Assembly: GCA_050084985.1 (NCBI GenBank)
Contig: JBITNC010000001.1
Location: 118,606,001-118,670,000, forward strand
Length of the DNA stretch: 64,000 bases
From: Nageia nagi
Lineage: Eukaryota; Pinophyta
Direction of reading: 5' to 3'
The notes beneath the pieces are model-generated. The model was not told the DNA's origin. It searched no databases and saw only the letters and a program-made list of their open reading frames with translations. Position numbers and translations under genes: made by a program. Below, piece by piece: positions 46,560-55,992 of the stretch. Each line of letters starts with the position of its first letter. Position 1 is the stretch's first letter.

Positions 46560-47560
46560 TTTTAATTTGAAAACCTTAGAAAACAAAAGCATGATATTGA
46601 TGAAGATGAATGATATTGATTGGCTCAATTTTTTCATTTCCTTCAAGATCTTCAAGCTTGTAAGGTTCAGACCCAAATTTGTTCTTAACAATGTAAGAAC
46701 CTCACTAGTTAAAGGCAAACTCATTATTCAAGTGATGAGAGTGGTTGATATTATGTTAATTTTATTTCATAGCAAGATCACCTATATTGTAATCTTAGTA
46801 AATAAGTTCTTAGTCAGATGATCTATAAATACAATATACTTAAACATGAAGGTGTTGAATAAAATTTATTTAATATTCATAAAGAAGAAAAAGTTGATCT
46901 AAGTGAGCTTGATGAACCATTTTATCATTTATATATTCTTGGATAGAAATGTGTAAATTGGTAATTTCAATATCAAGGTTCATAATGGAATTAACACCAT
47001 AGAATAAAGAATATGATGTTTCCCTAACAATAGTATGAATTCTTACATAGTAAGCTCAAAATACTAGATAAATCTACATTTTCCAATGATGATGGGAATC
47101 TATAACTATTTTTTGCAAAATAATGATAATGGTTTTTCTACTAGATTCAACTTGACATTGGATTATGGATAGAAAGGAGTTGAAAATATATGATGGATAG
47201 CATAATTGTAACATAATACCCTAACCTTATTATTATTTAATGCAATCCATTATTAGAGATAATTTTAAATGGTGTATTAAATTTATAAATGATGAAATGT
47301 AATATGAAATCATTGATTCGTAGTCTAGTTATTAATGCAAGAGAAGAAACATCCACCCACTTGTTAAAGTATTATGTGGTAGTATTGATGAAGGTGTGAC
47401 CTTGTAATGAGTTATGAATTAATTTACCAAGATCTAGGTCTAATTGGAAAATGGCCATGCAAACTAGATTGGTTGCAATTCTTAAGAATACACATTGGTT
47501 AAGTTGGTATGTTTCTAGTATTTAAGGTATTTATGAACATATGTACAATAATCATAAGCC
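46560..47560 (-). pseudogene. Q integrase, core and C-terminal part (Ty3/Gypsy), split by G
   Basis: Read leftward, the segment near 47390-47470 gives 'AIFQLDLDLGKLIHNSLQGH' and then 'YFNKWVDVSSLALI', followed by 'FNTPFKIISNNGLH'. These are the core catalytic regions of a Ty3/Gypsy integrase ('..D.IG.I...S..GH.FI...TDYFTKW', '.I.DNG..F'). At about 46640-46702 'GSYIVKNKFGSEPYKLEDLE' is the C-terminal GPY/F-like module. Stops and frameshifts abound. The N-terminal zinc finger lies beyond G at 61517. Confidence 0.65.
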
Positions 47561-49486
47561 TGTATATCCATACATAATAAATTCTTTATTAGAGCCCCGG
47601 TGTACTTTACTTGCAACTATGAGTTCATTTTAAGATCTCCAGAAGTTTTTTGAACAAATAAAGCGGGCCAGATAAAACGATGACATCACAGAAGATAAAA
47701 TAGTCACATCTTGGTAAAGACCAGGTTCCAGAGATGATGATGTCAGCAAGGGGTGATTAAAAGGCTAGAGTCAGAAGTAAAGCATTTTGAAGTAAGATGA
47801 TGATGTCACAGGGGATAAGATAGTCACATTTTGGTAAAGACCAAGTTCCGGAGATGATGATGTCAGCAAGGGGTGATTAAAAGGCCAGAGTCAGTAGATA
47901 AAGCATTCCAAAATGAGATGATAAAAGCTCAGTTGTGGAAAAGCCTGGGTTCTAGAGAAAGTGAGTAAAACATTCCAAAAGTATGAAGATGATGTCATGG
48001 GAGGATGATGTTCACAATTTTGAATGAAACTAGGTCCCAAAAGTGATGACATCAGCAAGGGGAATTAATAAGCTGGAGTCAGTAAATAAAATGTTTCAGA
48101 ATGAAACGATAATGTCACAAGAAGAAGGGCTAGAGCTCAATTGTGAAAAGCTCAGGTTTTGAAGAAAGTGAGTAAAACATTCTGGAAGTATGAAGATGAC
48201 ATCACGGGGAGGATGATGTTCATAATTTTGAATGAAATCAGGTCTCAAAAGTGATGAGGTCAGCAAGAGATAATCAAAGAAGCTGAAGCCTGAAAGTTAA
48301 GTGTTTTGAAAGTAAAGCATTTCGAAATAAGATGATGATGTCACAGAGGATAAGATAGTCACATTTTGGTAAAGATCGGGTTCTAGAGATGATGATCTCA
48401 GTAAAGGGTGATTAAAAGGCTGGAGTCAGTAGATAAAGCGTTCCAAAATGAGATGATAAAAGCTCAGTTGTGGAAAAGCCTGAGTTCCAGAGAAAGTGAG
48501 TAAAACATTTCTGGAAGTATGAAGATGACATCATAGGGAGAATGATGTTCACATTTTTGAATGAAACTGGGTCCTAGAAGTGATGAGGTCAGCAAGGAGT
48601 GATCAAATAGCTGGAGCCAATGAATAGGGCATTCTGGAATGTAGAGATGAGAATAGCAAATAGAGATCAAATAGCCAGAGCCAGTAAATAGAATATCCTA
48701 GAAGAGAGGAGGACAGCAAGAAGTTAGATCATAGTCATCAAGAAGCTGTACCATCTGTAATCTACCCAGTTTTGTAATATTCTACCAAGTGGCGTATGTA
48801 GGTAGTATCAGTTAAAAGAAGGCTAGAATCTTGAAGCCATTTTGTAAATGTTTCTACTCTACAATTCTTGTAACTGTTGTTGCTTCAGTATAAGTATATG
48901 AAAATAAAGTGAAAGAAGGGTCAGAAGCCCTAGTATTGCTCTTTACATTTGTTCTCGAAGACCTGTAGTTTTTATCAGTAATATGATACCATCTTGACCT
49001 TTCTTATCTAGCACTCGTAATTGTCATTCTTAATTTGGTTACATCATGGCAGCTTGGCTTGTTTCCTGAATGGTAATCATGAACTGCTAGTATAACTGTG
49101 TTTTCTACATGGTAGAGTAAAGCTGGGAAACTATTTGAGAATGAGAGCTTGTACTGTAGCTGCTACACTAGATTCAGACCAATGTTTCACACACTGTGAA
49201 AGCCCACGCTGAACTAGTGATCCACCTTTGCTTTCTCTCTTGTTACCCTAAGCCTTTTTGCTTAAATTCCTTGCACTCTACTCCTTTTTATTTTCTTTCC
49301 TATTACCCTAAGCCTTTTGCTTAAATTCCTCGCACTCTACTCTTTTCATTTTCTTTCTTGTTACTTCTACACCCAATGTATAAGGAACTGGCCTTCTCCA
49401 GAGATCAGACTACCACCATAGTCTATTCTTGATTTGCTTTGGTTAAGATTGTTCACAGCGTATATATTACATAATCCTAATCAATA
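47561..49486 (+). repeat. G 5' LTR
   Basis: Starts TGTATATCCATACATAATAA and ends CCTAATCAATA (the terminal CA has become TA; the 3' LTR keeps TCAACA). The first 1.1 kb is an array of degenerate units (47675-48720). The U5 side contains a TATA-like AGTATAAGTATATGAAAA at about 48887 followed by AATAAAG. Confidence 0.88.
47675..48720 (+). repeat. Degenerate repeat array with TGAYRTCA words in the G 5' LTR
   Basis: About nine to ten units of 65-125 bp with two alternating types follow one another. One type contains GATGATGTCA, 'TTTTGGTAAAGACC', 'TCAGCAAGGGGTGATTAAAA' and 'CAGAGTCAGTAGATAAA'. The other contains 'AAAGCTCAGTTGTGGAAAAG' and 'GAGAAAGTGAGTAAAACATT'. The core word is TGATGTCA or TGACATCA in most units, at least eight times. 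The 3' LTR carries the matching array (59705-60740). Both give misleading short open frames. Confidence 0.8.
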
Positions 49487-49497
49487 GTATTTCTTTT

Positions 49498-49515
49498 TGG
49501 CATGCCCGGTGGGAC
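49498..49515 (+). other. Likely G primer-binding site
   Basis: TGGCATGCCCGGTGGGAC begins 11 bases after the 5' LTR. I know closely similar sequence from other plant Tat-like elements at this position but do not assign the tRNA. A second candidate, TGGTGACTCTGCTGAAG at 49530-49546, resembles the TGGCGACTCTGCTGGGG site of Ogre-type elements but lies 43 bases from the LTR. Confidence 0.5.
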
Positions 49516-49634
49516 ACGAAGAAACTTATTGGTGACTCTGCTGAAGCACTATCTATGGTATGTATTAAAGTAAATTATTTGTAAATATCATATGTGCTTT
49601 TGAACCTGTCATTTTCTTTTGCAACCTAGAGTTT

Positions 49635-51281
49635 ATGTGGACAAGATCTAAAACTAGAGCAACAAAAGAAGCACCAGATTTTAGAACGTTAGATACTCCT
49701 AAGAGAAAGACCCTGATCAAGTCCAAGTCTCTGAATAGTATCAGCTCCCTAAAATCCTTTATCAAGCTAGAATCATCCAATCTTCACACTAGAAATACCT
49801 CTCCTAAAATGGCTAATCCAGCTTAGAATATTTATCCGGAATGGGACAATGGGGTACCAATAGCCCTGGCGGTGTTTCATGACATCCCAGCAAATGTTTT
49901 CAAAACCCTTTTGGAGTTTGATGCAACTTCAGAGAAAATGGCTTATGAGCATTGTGTTGATGTAGCTGGCCTAGTTAAGATTCACAATATCCAGTATGAA
50001 GATGTCATGGTGAGATTACTGGCTCAGTCTTTCAAGGGAAAGATCCTAGATTGGTACAAGGGCCTTCCTAATGGATCTATAACCACTTGGGCTCAACTGA
50101 TAGAGCCCTTTATCTTGGAATTTAATGAATTAGGAGATCCTTTTTCCCTATTAACATAGTTCACTTCAATCAAAAGATATGAGCAAGAAAATATCCCTGA
50201 TTTCAATATTAGATTCCAAAAAACTTGGATGAGAGTCCCAATGCCAGTTAGGCCTCAACAATTTCAAGCCTTAATGTATTACCTGAGAGCCTTTCCTCTA
50301 GATCTCTCTATGCAAATCCAAAATTCTGAAGTAAATACTTTCCTTGAGGTCTATAGACAAGTAGTGTATGCTGAATCCTATCTTATTGCAGTTGGAAAAT
50401 TACCAAGTCGCATGCTAATGCCTTATTTTCCAGTAACTACTCAACAGCAAATTTTGAGACCTCAAGCAATTAGTTTGGCTCCACCACTGGCCAGCATCCC
50501 CGCTCCTGTTCAACAATGGCCATCACCCTTGCCAGTCCCTAGAGCTCCCTTAGCTTTACCAGCCCCTTATCAGCCTAATATGAATCAAGGGGTAGCTTCA
50601 TCGTCAGAGATTCAAGAACTCCAAAACTTGTGTAGAAATATGGCAAACTAGATTACCATTCTAAGCAGACAAAACAATGCAAGAAGATATCCTTATCCTA
50701 CTGTAGAAAAAGCTCAGCATGTGTTGAATGAAGATGTAAGCCAAGCTTCCTCTTCTAGGTCAGCTTCTGGTTTATGTTTGGCCTACAATGATGCTCATGA
50801 ACAAACCACATGCCCTGTTTATCAGTACTAGGAGTATCTATCAAGAAGTGGGGGTATTCCTCCGCCCGGTGTAGCTGATGACATGAACCAAAATGTGAAC
50901 TTGATGAATTTTACATCGATGGATATAGGAGTTTTTGCTATGGAAATAAGATCCAAAAAAAGTCCCCTAGTCTCAGGTATTCCGAAAAGAAAAATTGAAC
51001 CCCAAAAGAGTTCCAGAGTAGTGCTTCCTAAAAGGCAAGATGCAGTTCTCGGTTCTAAGGAAAAGATCCTGGAAAAGGAAATGGTTTCCCAAAAATTCCC
51101 ATTTTTGGAAACCAAACAGACACCTAAGGCTAGTGATCCAAATCTTCAGAGGTTAAGGTTCCCTTCACTTACCAAGCACCAGAGAAAAGATGATACTCTA
51201 CAGCTTGAGGAAAAATTTACTGACAGATTCAAAAACAAAATTGGTGAACCTCCAGCTATCCCAGAGTTCAACATTATGTAG
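49635..51281 (+). pseudogene. gag: G gag, one frame with four internal stops
   Basis: Starts MWTRSKTRATKEAP and stays in one frame to 51281, with TAG stops at about 49825, 50157, 50649 and 50829. The gag core lies at residues about 80-190: 'FKTLLEFDATSEKMAYEHCV', 'LLAQSFKGKILDWYKGLPNG' and 'SITTWAQLIEPFILEF', then 'IPDFNIRFQKTWMRV'. A Pro/Ala-rich stretch (50480-50600) follows. I see no CCHC knuckle; the Lys-rich tail (50940-51060) may bind RNA instead. A frameshift at about 51279 separates it from the protease frame, where 'RSPMRVSLFEALKILG' continues the polyprotein. Apart from four TAGs the frame is intact, which fits point decay. Confidence 0.8.
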
Positions 51282-51370
51282 AGCTAAAGAGATCTCCAAT
51301 GAGAGTGTCCTTGTTTGAAGCTCTAAAAATTCTCGGATAAATTGATTTACTGAAAACATCTCTTATAGCA

Positions 51371-52000
51371 TTGAATGAAGGAATGGAAAGAGTGCTTAGT
51401 ATTTTTGAAACATCAAAATATCTAGGGATGGGAAAGAACAAACCTCCAGCTTTTTACATGACTCTAGAAATCGAGGGATATGTACTCTATAATTATTTGG
51501 TTGATTCTGGGGTAGCTACTACTGTGATGCCTAAAGTAGTGTGCAATGTGATGGGGTTGCCTATAACAAGAACATCCATCGGAGTATTACAACTGGATTC
51601 CACACCTGTCAAAATAGTAGGAGTAATCAAGGATGTAGTCCTAAAAATACATAAGTGTCCCTCTGTAATTATTATTCAGGAAATTATAGTTGTTGAGCTA
51701 CCCCCTTTGTTCGGGCTATGTCTATCTAGAGAGTTTACAGCTAAGATAGGGGGTTATCTAGCAATGGATTACACACATTATTTGATCCCTTATGGGAATA
51801 AGAGGGTAATACTGAATAATGAGGAAATTTCTAAGTTTCACGTAGAGAAAAAGGAGGAGGTTTGCACAAACTTTGGTGAATTGGAAGAATCAGATGAATT
51901 GCTGGAAGAGCTACAAACCGAAGACCCTTGTAGTATGAGCATGCTCAACACCATCTATGACATGGAGTTTGGAAATTATTATTTAATAGAGTTGGAATCT
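51371..52000 (+). pseudogene. G protease domain
   Basis: First part of an open 370-codon frame. 'YVLYNYLVDSGVATTVMPKV' (about 51479-51538) holds the Asp-Ser-Gly active site of retroviral-type aspartic proteases. It is followed by 'VVCNVMGLPITRTSIGVLQL' and the hydrophobic strand region 'GYLAMDYTHYLIPYGNKRVI'. An acidic spacer (residues about 155-200) leads into the RNase H. The enzyme would cleave the polyprotein. This frame is uninterrupted, unlike the flanking gag and RT. Confidence 0.75.
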
Positions 52001-52483
52001 TTCATCTTGAAACTCACAAGGGAAGATTTCAGGAGAAATGAAATGTGGGAGATGTCTTTTGATGGGGCAAGATCCAAAAATGGATCCGGAGCTGGGATTA
52101 TCCTGACCAACCCAATTGGTAAGGTGCATAGATTTTCTTTCAGACTCACCTGGTTATGTTCAAATAATGTGGTAGAATATGAAGCTCTTTGCCTGGGATT
52201 AGAACAAGCTATCAAAATGAAAATTCAGTGTCTAAAGATCAAAGGAGATTCAGATTTGATCGTGAAACAAGTGACAGGTAAATGTTCGATCAAACATCAT
52301 TATTTGAAAGCCTACAGGAATCAGGTTTGGGATCTGTTTGAGCATTTCAAAGCATTGCATATTCAGTCAGTTCCAAGGAGATTCAATCAAGAAGCTAATG
52401 CATTAGCACAAATGGGAGCTAGTTTTGATCCACAAATGATTGGTTCTGGAGAAAGGGTGTTCAGCTCATTTTCAGGCCATTAG
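52000..52483 (+). pseudogene. Additional RNase H (archaeal-like) between protease and RT of G
   Basis: Same open frame as the protease. 'NEMWEMSFDGARSKNGSGAG' (about 52036-52095) holds the first catalytic Asp in the '..FDGA...G.GAG..L' context. 'NVVEYEALCLGLEQAIKMKI' gives the catalytic Glu and 'CLKIKGDSDLIVKQVTGK' the second Asp. 'SVPRRFNQEANALAQMGASF' is the C-terminal '.R..N..AD.LA..' motif, with Ala where Asp is usual. It matches the plant/archaeal-type RNase H that Tat elements acquired. Here it precedes RT; in the Tat elements I know best it follows the RT-linked RNase H. The frame ends at 52483 before the RT linker. Confidence 0.8.
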
Positions 52484-52509
52484 TTCTGGATAATGATTCC
52501 TTTTGGTAG

Positions 52510-54258
52510 GTTTTCTGAGATGAAGCTCAAATTAATCAATTTTTATTACAACAAGCAGTATTGCATGCAATAGGAGAAGAGGACTCTAAAGTTTTCCAAG
52601 AATAAGACATAATTTAGCTGAATAACAATAAACTCCCTAAAGATTTGATTCCATTCAAAGTATTGTTTGATAGAAGTGACCAGGTAAAAAGAAGGGGTAT
52701 GAATATAAACCTAGATAACTATAAAGAACATGAAGTTTTTCTGGGTAAGTCATTAAAAATTGGTATATCTAATACTCCTAAATAGATTCAGGAAATTGTA
52801 CAGTTATGCAGAACATATGTTGATGTTATTGCTTGGTCTTATGATGATTTGAAGGTTTTTGATAAATCAGTGATACAGCATACAATTGAGTTGATAGATG
52901 ATGTTAAGCCGGTCAGACAAAAACAAAGACCAGTAAACCCCAAGATCGAAGTTGCCATGAAGTAGGAGGTGCTAAAATTGTACAAGGTTGGGATAATTTA
53001 TCCCATCAAGCATTCCACTTGGGTAGCCAATCTTGTGCCTGTCTGGAAGAAAAATGGTGAGATAAGGTTGTGTGTAGATTTTCAAGGTTTGAACAGAGTA
53101 TCATTGAAGGATCATTACCCCTTACCTCCAATGGAACAAATACTAAATACTGTAGCCAGAGCTGAAAAGTTCTCTTTGATAGATGGTTTCTCCAGGTACA
53201 ATCAGATTTGGGTCCAGAATGAAGATCAGTTCAAAACAACTTTTACAACTAAATGGGGCACATTTGCTTTTTAGAGAATGTCATTTGGACTATCCAATGC
53301 AGGGGCTACTTTTCAGAGAGCTATGGATTATGCATTTGGAGAACTGATAAATAAGAGTCTATTGGTATACCTTGATGATATTACTATCTTCTCTCATGAT
53401 AGAAACATGCATGTTCAACATCTGGAGCAAGCCTTCATCAAATGTAAGAGGTATGGTATATCCCTAAATCCTAAGAAGTCTATCTTCGCAGTAGATGAGG
53501 GTAAATTATTGGGCCATGTCATTTCAAAAGAGGGATGGGCTATTGATCTGGATAGAGTTAAAGCTATAAATGACTTATCTCTCCCATCTAATAAGAAGTC
53601 TTTGTAATCTTTTCTGGGTCAGATTAACTTTGTCAGAAGATTTATTCAGGATTTCTCAAACATTATCAAACCTATCACCTGGATGCTAAAAAAAGATACT
53701 CCTTTTGTATGGACTGAGGAAGGTAAAGAAGCTTTTCAAAAAATTAAGGTAGCAATTACAAAAGCTCCTGTACTGAGAAATCTAGATTTTAGCAAAGAAT
53801 TTATTCTGTACGCATATGGTTCAGATACTAGTGTTGCAGCCATTTTAACCCAGAAGTATGAAAGAAATGAAGAATATCCAGTCACATTTTTCAGCCAGAC
53901 TATGAACAATTGTGAGGAAAAATACACTTTCATTGAAAAATAGGTCCTGGCTATTGTGAAAGCACTCAGTAAGTTAAAACATTACATTACTCAGAGTAGA
54001 ATTTTGATTCTAACTATACACCTAGATGTCAGGTCTTATGTTATGCAAGGAGAATTGGGAGAAGGAAGACTTGGGTGGATTTCAAAAATTCTAAAGTACG
54101 ATGTGGAAATTCGGCCCACCAAGCTCGTAAAAGGAAGAGCACTTTGTGAGCAACTTGCAAAACCTACAATACCAGAAAAGATATGGTATGCTTTGTTGAA
54201 CAAGAAACCCCAGAATCCATACCCGGAGATACGACAAAGGATTGGATGGAGCAATTAA
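52510..54258 (+). pseudogene. G reverse transcriptase and RNase H
   Basis: A single frame shifted relative to the protease. The linker 'VIAWSYDDLKVFDKSVIQHT' is followed by RT motifs 'STWVANLVPVWKKNGEIRLC' and 'VDFQGLNRVSLKDHYPLPPM'. Next come 'MSFGLSNAGATFQRAMD' and the catalytic 'LLVYLDDITIFSH' (about 53362-53400). The RT-linked RNase H follows: 'PFVWTEEGKEAFQKIKVAIT', 'KEFILYAYGSDTSVAAILTQ' and 'NNCEEKYTFIEK'. In this motif 'YAYGSD' replaces the usual 'YxDASD/YxAAS'. TAG or TAA stops fall at about 52602, 52966, 53275, 53605 and 53941. Confidence 0.85.
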
Positions 54259-54341
54259 GCAAATATTTTGAGATCAGAAAACTACCAAGAAACATGAATG
54301 CATCCCAAAGAAGGTGATTCAAGATACATGCCTAGAATTAC

Positions 54342-55480
54342 ATGGAGATAGATCAGATACTTTATAGAAGAAATCATGATGGTGTTTTGCTAAGATGTAT
54401 ACCAACAACAAAGTCAGCTAAGCTCATTGAAGAGTTTCATTTTGGAGAGTCTAGAGGTCATTACTCCGGATACACGATAGTGGGTAAGATCATTCAGGCG
54501 GGATATTACTGGCCCACTATGTTCAAGGAGGCTTTTGAAAAGGCATAAAATTGTGAGAAATGTCAGAGGTATGTGGGAAGAAAGAGAAATGGGCATTACC
54601 ATCGGAACCAATCCAAGTAGAAGAGCCCTTCCAACAGTGGGGGCTAGATTTTATCGGAGTCATCAATCCAAACTCCTCTTTCAAACACAAATTCATCCTT
54701 ACTGCTACAAACTTTTTTACCAGATGGGTAGAAGCAGAGGCTATAAAAGAGGCAAGTCAGAAGACTATTTTGAGATTTGTGGAAAAGTTAATTACCAAGT
54801 ATGGTGTTCCTCAAATGATAATCTCAGATAATGGTTTGGCATTCGTAGGAGCTGAAGTTATTGATTTTGCTATGAGATTAGGTATCTATTAGAAAACTTC
54901 CTCAAATTATTACCCCTAGGGTAATGGCCTGGCTGAGTCCACAAACAAAAATTTGATTCGAATTCTTAAAAGAATAGTGGAGGATAATCCCCAAACTTGG
55001 CACGAAAAGCTTAATTGGGAATTATGGGCAGATAGGATCATAGTAAAGTCAGCCATTAAAACCAGCCCATATACATTGGTATACGGTAAAAGGGCGGTAT
55101 TACCAAGTCATTTTGAGCTTCCAGTTTTAAAAGTTTTGCAGGAATATGGTGAGGATTTTGAATCTCTCGAGGTTCGAATGAATGAACTGTTGCATCTAGA
55201 AGAGCTCCGGAATCAATCATATCAAGACCTCTAGAGAAGAAATGAAATAGTAAAAAGATGGTTTGATGGTCGAAAATCAACTCCAGATACTTTCAGAGAA
55301 GGAGATTTAGTATTGAAATGGGATGAGGATAGAGCTAAATCGGGGAAACATAAAAAATTTGAAGCCATGTAGTCCAGACCCTATGTAATAGCTAAATGTG
55401 TTGGGAAAAATGCCTTTGAGCTGGCTAAATTAAATGGGTGCAAATTGTCGATTTCAGTTAATGGACAACACCTAAAGTGA
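54342..55480 (+). pseudogene. G integrase
   Basis: The zinc finger 'EEFHFGESRGHYSGYTIVGK' and 'CEKCQRYVGR' keeps the H-H-C-C pattern across a frameshift near 54545. Core: 'QQWGLDFIGVINPNSSFKHK' (first Asp), 'YGVPQMIISDNGLAFVGAEV' (second Asp) and, after a stop at 54890, 'GNGLAESTNKNLIRILKRIV' (Glu). The C-terminal part shows 'FREGDLVLKWDEDRAKSGKH' and ends 'ISVNGQHLK' before a stop at about 55479. There is no chromodomain, consistent with the Tat/Athila side of Ty3/Gypsy. Confidence 0.85.
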
Positions 55481-55992
55481 TACAAGACCGCAAGCATGGG
55501 ACAGTGATTGTTTTTGAAAAAAATATGTTTTTGTACACATATTGTAAATAGTGTGCTGTTTGCATTTATTTCAAGTTGTCATTATGGTTATCAATTATTT
55601 ATTAGTAACTTAGTGGTAGTTGTACTTTTGCATCGGTAGAATTGAAGTTTCCAAAAGGGTATGGAAAATCAAATCTCATAGTTCCTGAAAAGAGCACATA
55701 ATATCAAATCAGTGATTAATGCTACCATCCGTGAGGATATCGTGTGTGTTCCAAGAGATTGTGCATCAATCAAAGAAAGGAGTTATAAAAGGACCAAGAG
55801 CACTACTCACCAAAATACCTAATTCCAGAATTCATAAGAAGTATTCGCTTACAAATTTGCGAAACTAGTATCTACTGCACATTACCAGGAGCCGTGGAAT
55901 ATAGCAGAAGAATCTGAGTAAAGCAAAGTGTTGGTTAGGGGTGATAGAAGTGAGACAAGAAGAGTTGATAAGCATAGCATAAGCAAATAGAA
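55480..55992 (+). other. Spacer between integrase and the extra ORF of G
   Basis: About 500 bases without a coding motif. It may carry a splice or subgenomic start for the downstream ORF but no clear signal is seen. Confidence 0.4.

Noticed and set aside
48464-48670. Minus-strand 68-codon frame with a near-identical copy at 60497-60703
   Set aside because: Both lie at the same place in the two G LTRs inside the degenerate repeat array; duplication of the LTR explains the similarity.
47675-48720. Repeat array that could be mistaken for a CRISPR-like array
   Set aside because: Unit lengths vary, units and spacers are equally related, the array is in an LTR of a plant retroelement and is duplicated in the other LTR.
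52000-52483. The RNase H after the protease as a captured host RNase H gene
   Set aside because: It is fused in frame to the protease without introns and resembles the domain known from Tat elements, so it is better read as part of the element.
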